In this document: one piece after another, positions 35,715 through 44,547 of the stretch | Layout of the letters: the number at the start of each line of letters is the position of its first letter | Position numbering within the stretch: the first letter of the stretch is position 1 | Origin: Amycolatopsis nalaikhensis | GTDB taxonomy: Bacteria; Actinomycetota; Actinomycetes; Mycobacteriales; Pseudonocardiaceae | DNA length: 64,000 bases | Direction: 5' to 3' | Assembly: GCF_030264295.1 (NCBI RefSeq) | Contig: NZ_CP127173.1 | Coordinates: forward strand, 5,029,501-5,093,500 | Position numbers and translations under genes: made by a program | The notes under the pieces: model-generated | What the model saw: only the letters and a program-made list of their open reading frames with translations | Told to the model about the DNA's origin: nothing | Database searches by the model: none

Positions 35715-36242
35715 TCAGCTCAGCACCGAGCCCGGCAGTTCCTCGAAGATGAGCCAGGTCCGCGTCGACCGCACCCCCTCCAAGGCCTGCAGCCGCTCCA
35801 GCACGACGTCCCGCAGCGTCTGGTTGTCCGGCGTCCGCACCAGCAGCAGGATGTCGAAGTCCCCGCCCACCAAAGCCACGTGATCGACATACGGGATCGC
35901 GTGCAGATCCGTGGCCATGGTCCGCCAGGACGTCTGCTCCACCGTCACCATGATGTACGCCGACGTCCCCAGCCCGGCCCGGCGTGGGTCGATCCGCGCC
36001 CCGAACCCCGTGATCACCCCCTCCGCCATCAACCGCTCCAAGCGGGCGTACGCGTTCGTGCGCGATATGTGCAGCTTCTCCGCCAACGCCCGGACCGCCA
36101 GCCTTCCGTCCGCCGACAGCTCCGCCAGCATCGCCCGGTCTACCTCGTCGAGGGCCGTTCGTCCGGGAAGCGCCGCGTGCGCCAGGGCGCCGATGGACGT
36201 TTGGTCCTCGGAAGATCTCGCCGGAGGCCGTTTGTCGCTCAT
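35715..36242 (-). CDS. Lrp/AsnC-family regulator, BkdR-like
   Basis: The protein has 175 residues. The N-terminal helix-turn-helix is ALDEVDRAMLAELSADGRLAVRALAEKLHISRTNAYARLERL, followed by the RAM ligand domain (GLGTSAYIMVTVEQTSWRTMATDLHAIPYVDHVALVGGDFDILLLVRT). It is divergent from the 2-oxoacid dehydrogenase operon with a 74-bp gap. This is the arrangement of BkdR, which senses branched-chain amino acids and controls bkd genes. It has about 25 more N-terminal residues than a minimal Lrp. Confidence 0.9.
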   Translation of the reverse strand: MSDKRPPARSSEDQTSIGALAHAALPGRTALDEVDRAMLAELSADGRLAVRALAEKLHISRTNAYARLERLMAEGVITGFGARIDPRRAGLGTSAYIMVTVEQTSWRTMATDLHAIPYVDHVALVGGDFDILLLVRTPDNQTLRDVVLERLQALEGVRSTRTWLIFEELPGSVLS

Positions 36243-36316
36243 TTCGTCGAACCCTTGAACAGAAGAGCCGCAAGAACCACCATCTCAGCATCATATGTCT
36301 GCGAGAGGTGGTGTCC

Positions 36317-37382
36317 GTGGATACCCTGCTGCCGTCCGCGTCGCCGGTGCGGTTCGTCGCCGAGGACGGGACCCCCGTCGACCAGCACGGCGCCTACGTC
36401 GAACCCGCCCGGGACCGGCTCAAGGCCGCCTACCGAATGATGGTCCTCGGCCGCCGGTTCGACGTGCAGGCGACCGCCCTCACCAAGCAGGGCCGCCTCG
36501 CCGTCTACCCCTCCAGCGCCGGCCAGGAGGCCTGCCAGGTCGCCGCCGCGCTCGCGCTCCAGGAGCAGGACTGGCTCTTCCCCACCTACCGCGACTCCGT
36601 CGCCCTCGTCGCGCGCGGTCTGAAGCCCGGCGAAGTGCTGACGCTGCTTCGCGGCGACGCGCACTGTGGCTACAACCCCGCCGAAACCCGCGTTGCGCCC
36701 CAGTGCACTCCGCTCGCGACGCAGACCCTGCACGCCGCCGGTCTCGCCCACGCCATGCAGCGACGCGGTGAAGACGCCGTCGCGCTCGCGCTCATCGGGG
36801 ACGGCGCCACCAGCGAAGGCGACTTCCACGAAGCCCTCAACTTCGCCGCCGTCTTCAAGGCGCCCGTCGTGTTCTTCGTGCAGAACAACCGCTACGCCAT
36901 CTCCGTCCCCTTCGAGAAGCAGAGCGCCGCGCCCGCCTTGGCGTACAAGGGCATCGGCTACGGCATGCGCTCCGAGCAGGTCGACGGCAACGACGCCGTC
37001 GCCGTCCTCGCCGTCCTCGACGACGCCGTGAAACACGCTCGCGAGGGCCACGGCCCGGTGCTCGTCGAGGCCCACACCTACCGCATCGACGCCCACACAA
37101 ATGCCGACGACGCCACCCGCTACCGAGACGCCGACGAAGTCGCGAAGTGGCGCGAAGCCGACCCGTTGCGACGGCTCGAGACCTACCTCGCGAACGACCT
37201 CACAGCCAACGAAATCGAGCTTCTGCCACGCCGAGGCCGAGGAGTTCGCCCAGACCGTCCGCGACACCCTCAACGCCGAGCCGGAGCTCGACCCGATGTC
37301 CCTGTTCGACCACGTCTACGCCGTCCCGACCCGCCAGCTGGAAGCCCAGCGCGCGACCCTGAAAGCCGAGCTGGAGGCCTGA
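36317..37382 (+). pseudogene. bkdA: Branched-chain 2-oxoacid dehydrogenase E1 alpha, frame shifted near 37226
   Basis: This TPP-dependent subunit decarboxylates branched-chain 2-oxoacids. It shows YPSSAGQEACQVAAALAL, FPTYRDSVALVARG and the TPP/Mg motif GDGATSEGDFHEALNFAAVFKAPVVFFVQNN. The GTG at 36317 has GAGAGG eight bases upstream. The frame is normal to LTANEIELL; CTGCCACG at 37224-37230 then has one C too many. The true end HAEAEEFAQTVRDTLNAE...LEA lies in the next frame and stops at 37382 in a TGATG overlap with E1 beta. As written, the sequence runs on into E1 beta as one 689-codon frame with about 50 non-family residues between. Corrected length is about 354 residues. A one-base error is the simplest reading. 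Confidence 0.88.
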
Positions 37383-38377
37383 TGACGACCACGATGGCGC
37401 AGGCGCTCAACGCGGCCCTGCGCGACGCGCTCAAGGAGGACGACAACGTCCTCGTCTTCGGCGAGGACGTCGGCGCGCTCGGCGGCGTCTTCCGCGTCAC
37501 CGACGGCATCACCGCCGACTTCGGCGAGGACCGCTGCTTCGACACACCACTGGCCGAGTCGGGCATCGTCGGGTTCGCCGTCGGGATGGCGATGGGCGGG
37601 TTCCGTCCGGTCGTCGAGATGCAGTTCGACGCCTTCGCGTACCCCGCGTTCGAGCAGATCACCTCGCACGTCGCGAAGCTGCGCAACCGTACCCGGGGCG
37701 CGCTCGAGCTGCCGATGGTGATTCGTATTCCCTACGCCGGGGGCATCGGCGGCGTCGAGCACCACTGCGACTCCAGCGAGGTCTACTACACCCACACGCC
37801 GGGCCTGCGCGTCGTCACGCCGGGCACCGCGCAGGACGCCTACGACCTGCTGCGCGACGCCATCGAGTCGCCGGACCCGGTGATCTTCCTCGAACCGAAG
37901 GTCCGCTACTGGTCCGGCGAAGAGGTGAGCTTCACCCGCCGCGGCCCGGCCATGGACAAGGCCGTGGTCCGCCGCCACGGCAAGGACGTCACTCTCATCG
38001 CCTACGGCCCGATGGTGGCCACCGCCATGGAGACCGCCGAGGCCGCGAAGGACGAAGGCTGGGACGTCGAGGTCGTCGACCTGCGTTCCTTGAGCCCGTT
38101 CGACGACGAGACCGTGACCGCGTCCGTGCGGCGCACCGGGCGGGCCGTCGTGGTCCACGAGGCCGCCGGGTTCGGCGGGTACGGCGCCGAAGTCGTCGCG
38201 CGCGTCACCGAGCAGTGCTTCCACCAGCTGCACGCGCCCGTGCTGCGGGTGACCGGGCTCGACATCCCCTACCCGGCGCCGAAGCTGGAGCGCCACACGC
38301 TGCCCGACGTCGACCGGATCCTCGACACGATCGCGCGCCTGCAGTGGCACGACACCCCGGTGGTGGCCGGTGCCTGA
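37382..38377 (+). CDS. bkdB: Branched-chain 2-oxoacid dehydrogenase E1 beta
   Basis: The 331-residue subunit forms the E1 heterotetramer with the upstream product. It shows MAQALNAALRDALKEDDNVLVFGEDVGALGGVFRVTDG, TPLAESGIVGFAVGMAMGG, FEQITSHVAKLR and the C-terminal VVHEAAGFGGYGAEVVARVTEQCF. The ATG at 37382 overlaps the E1 alpha stop (TGATG) and follows GAGCTGGAGGCC. The next gene, E2, overlaps its end by eight bases. The closest family resemblance is to actinobacterial BkdB/PdhB; the substrate class rests on the BkdR-like regulator next door. Confidence 0.92.
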   Translation: MTTTMAQALNAALRDALKEDDNVLVFGEDVGALGGVFRVTDGITADFGEDRCFDTPLAESGIVGFAVGMAMGGFRPVVEMQFDAFAYPAFEQITSHVAKLRNRTRGALELPMVIRIPYAGGIGGVEHHCDSSEVYYTHTPGLRVVTPGTAQDAYDLLRDAIESPDPVIFLEPKVRYWSGEEVSFTRRGPAMDKAVVRRHGKDVTLIAYGPMVATAMETAEAAKDEGWDVEVVDLRSLSPFDDETVTASVRRTGRAVVVHEAAGFGGYGAEVVARVTEQCFHQLHAPVLRVTGLDIPYPAPKLERHTLPDVDRILDTIARLQWHDTPVVAGA

Positions 38378-39572
38378 CTTCCTGCTCCCCGACCTCGGCG
38401 AAGGCCTGACCGAGGCGGCCATCCTCAACTGGCACGTGAACGTCGGCGACACGGTCAAGGTCGACCAGATCGTCGTCGAGGTCGAGACGGCGAAGGCCGC
38501 CGTCGAGGTGCCCGTGCCCTTCGCCGGGGTGGTGTCGGCGTTGCACGGCGAGCCCGGGCAGCTGCTGCCGGTCGGCGCGCCGCTGCTGAGCGTCGGCGGG
38601 TTCGCCGAACCGGGCGTCACGACGTCGGCGGGCAGCGGCAACGTCCTCATCGGCTACGGCACCGCGCCCACGACCCGGCGCAAGCGCGTGCGGCGGGTCG
38701 AAACGCCCGCGCCGCAACAGCAACAGCAACAACAACAGCAGCCGAAGGCCGCGGCGCCCGGCGTGATCTCGCCGTTCGTCCGGAAACTGGCCGCCGACAA
38801 CGGGATCGACCTCGCGACGGTCACCCCGTCCGGCGCCGACGGCATCATCCGCCGCGCCGACGTCGAAGCCGTCCTGGCGAAGCCGAAGGACGGCCGGAGG
38901 ATCCCGCTCACCGGGGTCCGCAAGGCCGTCGCGGACAAGCTCACGACGTCGCGGCGCGAGATCCCCGAAGCCACCGTGTGGGTGGACGTCGACGCGACCG
39001 AGCTGGTCGCCGCCCGCGCGGCGCTGAACGCCAAGACCGACCGGCCGGTCAGCCTGCTCGGGCTGATCGCGCGGTTCGCCGTCGCCGGGCTGAAGAAGTA
39101 CCCCGAGCTGAACTCGCGCGTCGAGGGCGGCGAGATCGTCCTGCTCGACCGGATCCACCTCGGGTTCGCCGCGCAGACCGACCGTGGGCTCGTCGTGCCG
39201 GTCGTGCGGGACGCGGGGGAGCTGTCCACCCGCGACCTGTCGGCGGCGATCGGCGAGCGCGCCCGCACCGCGCGCGAGGGCAAGCTGGCGCCCGCGGACC
39301 TCACCGGCGGCACGTTCACGGTGAACAACTACGGCGTCTTCGGCGTCGACGGCTCGGCCGCGATCATCAACCACCCCGAGGCCGCGATCCTCGGCATCGG
39401 CCGGATCATCGACCGGCCGTGGATCGTCGACGGCGCCGTCGTGGCGCGGAAGGTCTGCGAGCTGACGCTGGCCTTCGACCACCGCGTCTGCGACGGCGGC
39501 ACCGCGGGCGGGTTCCTCCGGTTCGTCGCGGACTGCGTCGAAGCGCCGGTCACGGCACTGGGCGACCTGTAA
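38370..39572 (+). CDS. bkdC: 2-Oxoacid dehydrogenase E2 acyltransferase
   Basis: The 400-residue core subunit transfers the acyl group to CoA. The N-terminal lipoyl domain carries Lys42 in VEVETAKAAVEVP. A linker with an unbroken run of nine glutamines (codons CAA/CAG near 38716-38742) is followed by the E1/E3-binding domain (ISPFVRKLAADNGIDLATVTPSGADGIIRRADV, about 130-165) and the catalytic domain with DHRVCDGGTAGGF near 370, whose His and Asp are the active site. The GTG start overlaps E1 beta. No E3 (lipoamide dehydrogenase) is present, so one must be encoded elsewhere. Confidence 0.93.
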   Translation: MPDFLLPDLGEGLTEAAILNWHVNVGDTVKVDQIVVEVETAKAAVEVPVPFAGVVSALHGEPGQLLPVGAPLLSVGGFAEPGVTTSAGSGNVLIGYGTAPTTRRKRVRRVETPAPQQQQQQQQQPKAAAPGVISPFVRKLAADNGIDLATVTPSGADGIIRRADVEAVLAKPKDGRRIPLTGVRKAVADKLTTSRREIPEATVWVDVDATELVAARAALNAKTDRPVSLLGLIARFAVAGLKKYPELNSRVEGGEIVLLDRIHLGFAAQTDRGLVVPVVRDAGELSTRDLSAAIGERARTAREGKLAPADLTGGTFTVNNYGVFGVDGSAAIINHPEAAILGIGRIIDRPWIVDGAVVARKVCELTLAFDHRVCDGGTAGGFLRFVADCVEAPVTALGDL

Positions 39573-39627
39573 CGACTCACCGGCCGCATTGGCCGGTTGT
39601 GACGGTCGTGGCACTTAAAGTGTTCGC

Positions 39628-40176
39628 GTGACGACTCCAGCCCAGCACGACCGGGACCAGGCGGAAGCCCGCGTGGGCCGGCTCAAGCAGGACCTGCGGG
39701 CCGGGCTGGCGACCCCGCCCGCCGACGTCGAGGCGATGGACGAGCTCGTCGCGACGGCGCACCGGCTGCTCGACGCCGAGGTGGCGTTCGACGAGGCGAA
39801 GCACCGCCTCGCGAACGCCGAACTCGAGTCCCGGCACGCGGCGACGCAGCGCGCGGTCGTCTGGTTCGCGGCCGCGCCGGTGCTGGTGCCGCTGGTCGCC
39901 GCGGCGCTGGTGCTGTTCGAGGTGCTCTCGCCGGTGTGGCTGCTCGCGCTCGTGCCGTTGTTCGCGGCGGGTCTGTGGATCGGCTTCGCGCCGGTCCGCC
40001 GGGTCGGCGACGTCATCCGCGAGCGGACGCGGGCGGCGTGGGCGGGCAGTGTGACGGCCGGGCTGCTGGTCGTCGCGCTGGTGCCGTCGCCCGCGGCGGT
40101 CGTCGCCACGATCCTGACCGCGCTGGGGGTGGCGGGGACGCTCGCGCTGCTGTGGCGGGAAAGCCGGATCCCGTGA
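39628..40176 (+). CDS. Unknown four-helix membrane protein
   Basis: The protein has 182 residues. The N-terminal 70 are charged and helical (HDRDQAEARVGRLKQDL, AFDEAKHRLANAELESRHAATQ), likely a short coiled coil. Four hydrophobic helices follow (about 75-95, 98-117, 132-150, 153-172). The GTG at 39628 is preceded by TTAAAGTGTTCGC without a clear ribosome site. Its stop overlaps the start of the next gene (GTGA), whose product is largely coiled coil, so the two probably act together at the membrane. Family and function are not recognised. Confidence 0.78.
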   Translation: MTTPAQHDRDQAEARVGRLKQDLRAGLATPPADVEAMDELVATAHRLLDAEVAFDEAKHRLANAELESRHAATQRAVVWFAAAPVLVPLVAAALVLFEVLSPVWLLALVPLFAAGLWIGFAPVRRVGDVIRERTRAAWAGSVTAGLLVVALVPSPAAVVATILTALGVAGTLALLWRESRIP

Positions 40177-41159
40177 GCCACGGCTACGCGACCTACGGCG
40201 ACGACCCGGAGTTCACGCAGGAGTACCCGGAGCCGGTCGACACGACGCGGCGCGACCTCGACGAGCTGTTCGCGGCGGTCGACGGGCTGCGCGCGGCCGT
40301 CGAGGAGACCGACGACCGCCTGCGCCAGGACGTCGCCGACCTGACCGAGCGGCTCGAGAGCGGCGGCACGAACCGGCAGGAGGACCGGATCGACCTGCTC
40401 GGCCGACGGCTGGAACGGCTGCAGCAGCAGGTCCAGGCGCTGGAGCGCGCGGTGCGCGTGTCCGACGGCGTGCCGCAGGTGAACCTCGACGACGTCGGCG
40501 CGGAGACGCGCGCGTTGGCGGCGGAAGCGGCGCGGTGGGACGACCTGCACAAGGAGCTCGTCACGAAGGAGCAGCGCGCCCGCTACGAGGAGGAGATCAC
40601 GCGCCTGGAGTCGGTGCGGGCCGCGCACGCGCAGTGTGACCGCGACCTGCTGGACGTCATCGAGGTGCTGGCGTCGACGGACCGGGCGTCCCGCGCCCGC
40701 GGCGACGCGGAGCCGGAGCTGCGCGCGCTGACGACGCGTCGCCGGACGCTGCTGGACGAGGAGATCCCGGCGGCGGTCGAGGCGGCGGAGCAGGCGAAGC
40801 TGGCGTTGCGCGAGGCCGACGCGGTCGAGGCGCGGGTGGTGCCCCAGCTGGAACGCGCCGAGCGCGCGTGGCACGACCTGCAGGTGCGGCTGCGGACCCG
40901 GATCACCGACGCGCTGGGCTCGAACGCGCTGCTGCCGACGTGGTTCGGCAACGCACTGGGCGTCTCACCACCGTCGGGGACATCGGGCGACGCGTGGATC
41001 CGCACGGCGGCTTCGGTGCTGGCGTACCGGGTGACGTTCGGGGTCACGGACCAGGCGCTGCCGCTGGGTCCCCCGGCACCGGAGGACGCGGACACGACGG
41101 AACGCCGCTGGACCTGGCGAGCCCGGTTGGAATCCGACCTCGACCAGCTCTCCCTGTAG
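40173..41159 (+). CDS. Unknown coiled-coil protein
   Basis: The protein has 328 residues, soluble and highly charged. Residues about 20-110 (DTTRRDLDELFAAVDGLRAAVEETDDRLRQDVADL, DRIDLLGRRLERLQQQVQALERAV) and 125-255 are long heptad-type helices. The C-terminal 70 residues form a compact part with LPTWFGNALGVSPPSGTSGDAWIRTAASVLAYRVTFGVTD. The GTG start overlaps the upstream membrane protein stop, implying coupled synthesis and probable partnership. No enzyme motif is seen; a structural or scaffold role is a guess. It ends at a palindromic repeat. Confidence 0.78.
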   Translation: MSHGYATYGDDPEFTQEYPEPVDTTRRDLDELFAAVDGLRAAVEETDDRLRQDVADLTERLESGGTNRQEDRIDLLGRRLERLQQQVQALERAVRVSDGVPQVNLDDVGAETRALAAEAARWDDLHKELVTKEQRARYEEEITRLESVRAAHAQCDRDLLDVIEVLASTDRASRARGDAEPELRALTTRRRTLLDEEIPAAVEAAEQAKLALREADAVEARVVPQLERAERAWHDLQVRLRTRITDALGSNALLPTWFGNALGVSPPSGTSGDAWIRTAASVLAYRVTFGVTDQALPLGPPAPEDADTTERRWTWRARLESDLDQLSL

Positions 41160-41173
41160 CCGCGTGGTGCCGT

Positions 41174-41221
41174 CGTCGTGAGTGTTTAGGGCGGTTAGAA
41201 CCGCCCTAAACACTCACGACG
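41174..41221. repeat. 48-bp perfect palindrome, probable bidirectional terminator
   Basis: The left arm is 41174-41196 (CGTCGTGAGTGTTTAGGG then CGGTT), the loop AG, and the right arm 41199-41221. All 23 pairs match. It lies between the convergent coiled-coil and ferredoxin reductase genes, 14 bases past one stop and 11 past the other. Related copies are at 26475/27745, 49528 and 59891, all at convergent junctions. Confidence 0.85.
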
Positions 41222-41232
41222 CGTACCGCACG

Positions 41233-42372
41233 TCAGGTGGGGAGGGCGGCCGGGCGGCGCAGGGCCTGGCGGCGGAGGCGGTTGAACTGCTTCGCGTTGT
41301 TCAGCGCGAACACGCCCACCGTCTCGCCGTCCCGTTGCCAGGTCGCCACGAACGACGCCGACGACGGGTCGCCGTCGACGAACGTCAGCGTGTCGTCCGG
41401 GCGCGGGTGGCCCGCCAGCTGCAGCCTGCCCGAGTACTGGTCCGACCAGACGTACCCGCTCGGCGTGTACGTCCGCGACGTCCGCCCGGCCAGCAGGTTC
41501 GCCACCGCGACCGGGGCCTGCTCCGACGCGTTCGTCCAGTGCTCGTGCCGCCGTCCGCCGTAGCGGGCCACGTCGCCCACGGCGACCACGGACGGCAGCG
41601 AAGTGACCAGCCCCGCGTCCGTGTGGACGCCGTCGCCGACCGTCAGGCCCGAGCCCGCCAGCCACTCGGTCGCCGGAGTCATCCCCACTCCGACCACGAC
41701 CACGTCGGCCGGGACCAGAGACCCGTCGGCCAGCCGGACGCCCGCCTCCTCCATGCCCGCCGCCGAGACGCCGCACCGCAGGTCCGTTCCGTGGTCCGCG
41801 TGCAGCCGGGCGCACACCGCCGCCAGCTCCGGGCCCAGCACCGGCTCCATCGGCGCGGCCAGCGCCTCCAGGACCACGACGTCCAGCCCCAGCGAACGGC
41901 ACGTCGAGGCCACCTCGGCCCCGATGAACCCCGCCCCGACCACCACCACCCGCGCGCCCGGCACCAGCGAAGACCGCAGCGCCAGCGCGTCGTCGACCGT
42001 CCGCAGCGTGCGGGCCGCTTCGAAGCCCGGCAGCGTGCGCGCGCGGCCGCCGGTGGCGATCACGACGCCGTCCGCGTGCACCGAAGTGCCGTCCGACAGC
42101 ACCACCCGGCGGTTGGCGGGCTCGAGCGCCGTCGCGCGGACGCCGAGCCGGAAGTCCAGGGCCAGCGACGCCAGGTCACCGGCGTCGAGCAGCTCCAGCG
42201 AAGCGGCGGACGCCGTCCCGGCCAGGAACGCCTTCGACAGCGGCGGCCGGTCGTAGGGCAGGTGCCGTTCTTCGCCGATCAGCACGATGCCGCCGTCGTA
42301 GCCCTGCGCGCGCAGCTCCTGTGCCGCGCGGACCCCGGCCAGCGACGCGCCGACGACCGCGATCCGCTTCAC
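41233..42372 (-). CDS. Ferredoxin reductase (NAD(P)H, FAD)
   Basis: The protein has 379 residues from the GTG at 42372, which overlaps the ferredoxin stop (GTGA). The FAD motif IAVVGASLAGVRAAQELRAQGYDG, the NAD(P) motif VVVVGAGFIGAEVASTCRSLGLDV and VVAVGDVARY identify the rubredoxin/Rieske-ferredoxin reductase group. HLPYDRPPLSK is the signature after the first strand. It passes electrons from NAD(P)H to the adjacent Rieske ferredoxin, most likely for the Rieske oxygenase at 48416. Confidence 0.92.
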   Translation of the reverse strand: MKRIAVVGASLAGVRAAQELRAQGYDGGIVLIGEERHLPYDRPPLSKAFLAGTASAASLELLDAGDLASLALDFRLGVRATALEPANRRVVLSDGTSVHADGVVIATGGRARTLPGFEAARTLRTVDDALALRSSLVPGARVVVVGAGFIGAEVASTCRSLGLDVVVLEALAAPMEPVLGPELAAVCARLHADHGTDLRCGVSAAGMEEAGVRLADGSLVPADVVVVGVGMTPATEWLAGSGLTVGDGVHTDAGLVTSLPSVVAVGDVARYGGRRHEHWTNASEQAPVAVANLLAGRTSRTYTPSGYVWSDQYSGRLQLAGHPRPDDTLTFVDGDPSSASFVATWQRDGETVGVFALNNAKQFNRLRRQALRRPAALPT

Positions 42373-42689
42373 GCGGCGTCCTCGCTCGCCGCGTCCCGCA
42401 CGTAGATGACGCCCTCGTCGACGACCACCGCGTACGTGCGCACCGGGTCCTTCGCCGGCAGGCAGGTCGGCATGCCCGTGCGCAGGTCGAACAGCGCCGC
42501 GTGCAGCGGGCACTCGACGAAGCAGCCTTCGAGCCAGCCGTCGGCCAGGGAGGCGTCCTGGTGGGTGCACGTGTCGTCGATGGCGTACAGCTCGCCCTCC
42601 TCGGTGCGGAACACCGCGATGGCGGGAGTCCCGGGGATCCGGACCGACTCACCGGGGGGCAGCTCGTCCACCGTACACGCGCGAATCAT
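42369..42689 (-). CDS. Rieske-type [2Fe-2S] ferredoxin
   Basis: The protein has 106 residues. Cluster ligands are Cys41, His43 (CTHQD) and Cys60, His63 (CPLHAALFD). It is a small soluble electron carrier of the biphenyl-dioxygenase ferredoxin type. The ATG follows GGAGGCGTC. The first gene of a two-gene transcript with the reductase, it probably supplies electrons to the betaine-demethylating Rieske oxygenase, which itself has no reductase domain. Confidence 0.92.
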   Translation of the reverse strand: MIRACTVDELPPGESVRIPGTPAIAVFRTEEGELYAIDDTCTHQDASLADGWLEGCFVECPLHAALFDLRTGMPTCLPAKDPVRTYAVVVDEGVIYVRDAASEDAA

Positions 42690-42704
42690 GACGCCTCCGA
42701 ATAG

Positions 42705-42742
42705 TGTTGCGCATGGGGGAACATCAACTGTGATACGCAACA
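42705..42742. promoter_or_regulatory. Inverted half-sites TGTTGCG...CGCAACA before ferredoxin
   Basis: TGTTGCG (42705-42711) and CGCAACA (42736-42742) form an inverted repeat with a 24-base spacer, starting 16 bases upstream of the ferredoxin ATG (minus strand). The core GTTGCGCA also occurs, inverted, at 48376-48383 before the Rieske oxygenase gene. This suggests one regulator for oxygenase and electron carriers. The remaining sequence to 42827 holds a small GTTACCCGGTAAC palindrome near 42795 and no gene. Confidence 0.4.
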
Positions 42743-42827
42743 AAGTCTGAATCCCCCGGGAGACGCCGTCAAGAGGTACGCCCGGGTAGTTTTCGTTACC
42801 CGGTAACGGAGAACGCGGGCACACCGA

Positions 42828-42858
42828 AGGCCCGTACCGGGGATGGCGGTACGGGCCT
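42828..42858 (-). terminator. Hairpin terminator after betA
   Basis: AGGCCCGTACCG (42828-42839) and CGGTACGGGCCT (42847-42858) are perfectly complementary over 12 bases around a GGGATGG loop. The hairpin lies 13 bases beyond the betA stop on the minus strand and separates the betB-permease-betA transcript from the ferredoxin-reductase transcript. Confidence 0.75.
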
Positions 42859-42871
42859 GGCGGCGTCCGGA

Positions 42872-44539
42872 CTACTTCGCGGCGGCTTCGCCGTGCCGGT
42901 AGAACGGCAGCTTGATCGGGTCCAGCGGGGTGTTGCCCAGGATGAGGTCGGCGGCCTTCTCGGCGGTCATCATCACCGGCGCGTAGATGTTGCCGTTGGG
43001 GATGTAGGGCATGACCGACGCGTCGACGACGCGCAGGCCCTCGGTGCCGTGCACCCGCATCGTCTGCGGGTCGACGACGGACTTCTCGTCCACGCCCATC
43101 TTGGCCGTGCACGACGGGTGCAGCGCGGTCTCGGCGTCCTTGGCGACCCAGTCGAGGATCTCCTCGTCCGTCTCGACCGAGGGCCCCGGCGAGATCTCGC
43201 CACCGTTGTACGGGTCCAGCGCGGGCTGGTTGAGGATCTTCCGCGCCACCCGCACGGCCTCGACCCACTCCCGGCGGTCGTTCTCCGTGGACAGGTAGTT
43301 GAACCTGATCGCCGGGTGCTGCCGCGGGTCGGTCGAGGTGATCTTGATCGAGCCGCGGGTGTCGGCGTACATCGGGCCGACGTGCACCTGGTAGCCGTGG
43401 CCTTCCGTGGGCGCCGACCCGTCGTAGCGGATCGCCACCGGCAGGAAGTGGAACATCAGGTTCGGGTACTTCACCTCGTCGTTGGACCGGACGAACCCGC
43501 CGCCCTCGAAGTGGTTGGTCGCGGCCGGCCCGGACCGCAGGAACAGCCACTGCGCGCCGATGTAGGGCCGCTTCCACTTGGCCAGCGACGGCTGCATCGA
43601 CACCGGCTGCTTGCAGGCGTACTGGATGTACACCTCCAGGTGGTCCTGCAGGTTCTCGCCGACGCCCGGCAGGTCCTTGACGACGTCGATGCCGAGCTTC
43701 TCCAGCTCGGCGGCGTTGCCGACGCCGGAGAGCTGCAGCAGCTGCGGGGTGTTGATCGCGCCGCCGCAGAGGATGATCTCCTTGCCGTACACCTCTTCCG
43801 GCACGCTCCGGCCCTGCGCGAACTCGACGCCGACCGCGCGCGTGCCGTCGAAGAGGATCTGCGACACGAACGCGTGCGTCTTCACCGTGAGGTTGGGCCG
43901 GTTCATCACCGGGTGCAGGTACGCGCCCGCGGCGGACAGCCGCCGTCCTTTCCGGACGTTCCGGTCGAAGGGCGCGAAGCCTTCCTGCCGGTAGCCGTTG
44001 ACGTCGTCGGTGCGTGGGTAGCCCGCCTGCTCGGCCGCGTCGAAGAAGGCGGTGAACAACGGGTTGGACGCCGGGCCGCGCTCGAGTTCGAGCGGCCCGT
44101 CGTGGCCGCGCCACTGCCCGTCGGGCGCGTCGGCGAGGCAGTTTTCCATGCGCTGGAAGTACGGCAGGCAGTGCGCGTAGTCCCAAGTGGACATCCCTGG
44201 GTCGCCGGCCCAGCGCTCGTAGTCCATCGGGTTGCCGCGCTGGAAGATCATCCCGTTGATGCTGGACGACCCGCCGAGCACCTTGCCGCGCGCGTGGTAG
44301 ATGCGACGGCGGTTCATGTGCGGCTCGGGTTCGCTGCGGTAACCCCAGTCGTAGAACTTCGACCCGATCGGGAAGGTCAGCGCGGCCGGCATGTGGATGA
44401 AGACGTCCCACTTGTAGTCCGACCGGCCCGCCTCCAGCACGAGGACCTTGTTCGCGGGGTCGGCCGAGAGCCGGTTCGCCAGCGCGCAGCCCGCCGAGCC
44501 ACCGCCGACGATGACGAAGTCGTAGGTTTCGGAACTCAT
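42872..44539 (-). CDS. betA: Choline dehydrogenase (GMC oxidoreductase)
   Basis: This 555-residue FAD enzyme oxidises choline to betaine aldehyde. It has the FAD motif FVIVGGGSAGCALANRLSAD, GMC signature 1 (HARGKVLGGSSSINGMIFQRGNPMDYERWA), signature 2 (GGAINTPQLLQLSGVG) and the C-terminal active-site part LHPSCTAKMG...VVDASVMPYIPNGN. BetA-type features are EMNYRSEPEPHMNRRR-like GYRSEPEPHMNRRRIYH and FQRGNPMD. The ATG follows AGGAGGCCTG. It is the last gene of the betB-permease-betA transcript, eight bases after the permease stop. Confidence 0.94.
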   Translation of the reverse strand: MSSETYDFVIVGGGSAGCALANRLSADPANKVLVLEAGRSDYKWDVFIHMPAALTFPIGSKFYDWGYRSEPEPHMNRRRIYHARGKVLGGSSSINGMIFQRGNPMDYERWAGDPGMSTWDYAHCLPYFQRMENCLADAPDGQWRGHDGPLELERGPASNPLFTAFFDAAEQAGYPRTDDVNGYRQEGFAPFDRNVRKGRRLSAAGAYLHPVMNRPNLTVKTHAFVSQILFDGTRAVGVEFAQGRSVPEEVYGKEIILCGGAINTPQLLQLSGVGNAAELEKLGIDVVKDLPGVGENLQDHLEVYIQYACKQPVSMQPSLAKWKRPYIGAQWLFLRSGPAATNHFEGGGFVRSNDEVKYPNLMFHFLPVAIRYDGSAPTEGHGYQVHVGPMYADTRGSIKITSTDPRQHPAIRFNYLSTENDRREWVEAVRVARKILNQPALDPYNGGEISPGPSVETDEEILDWVAKDAETALHPSCTAKMGVDEKSVVDPQTMRVHGTEGLRVVDASVMPYIPNGNIYAPVMMTAEKAADLILGNTPLDPIKLPFYRHGEAAAK

Positions 44540-44547
44540 CAGGCCTC

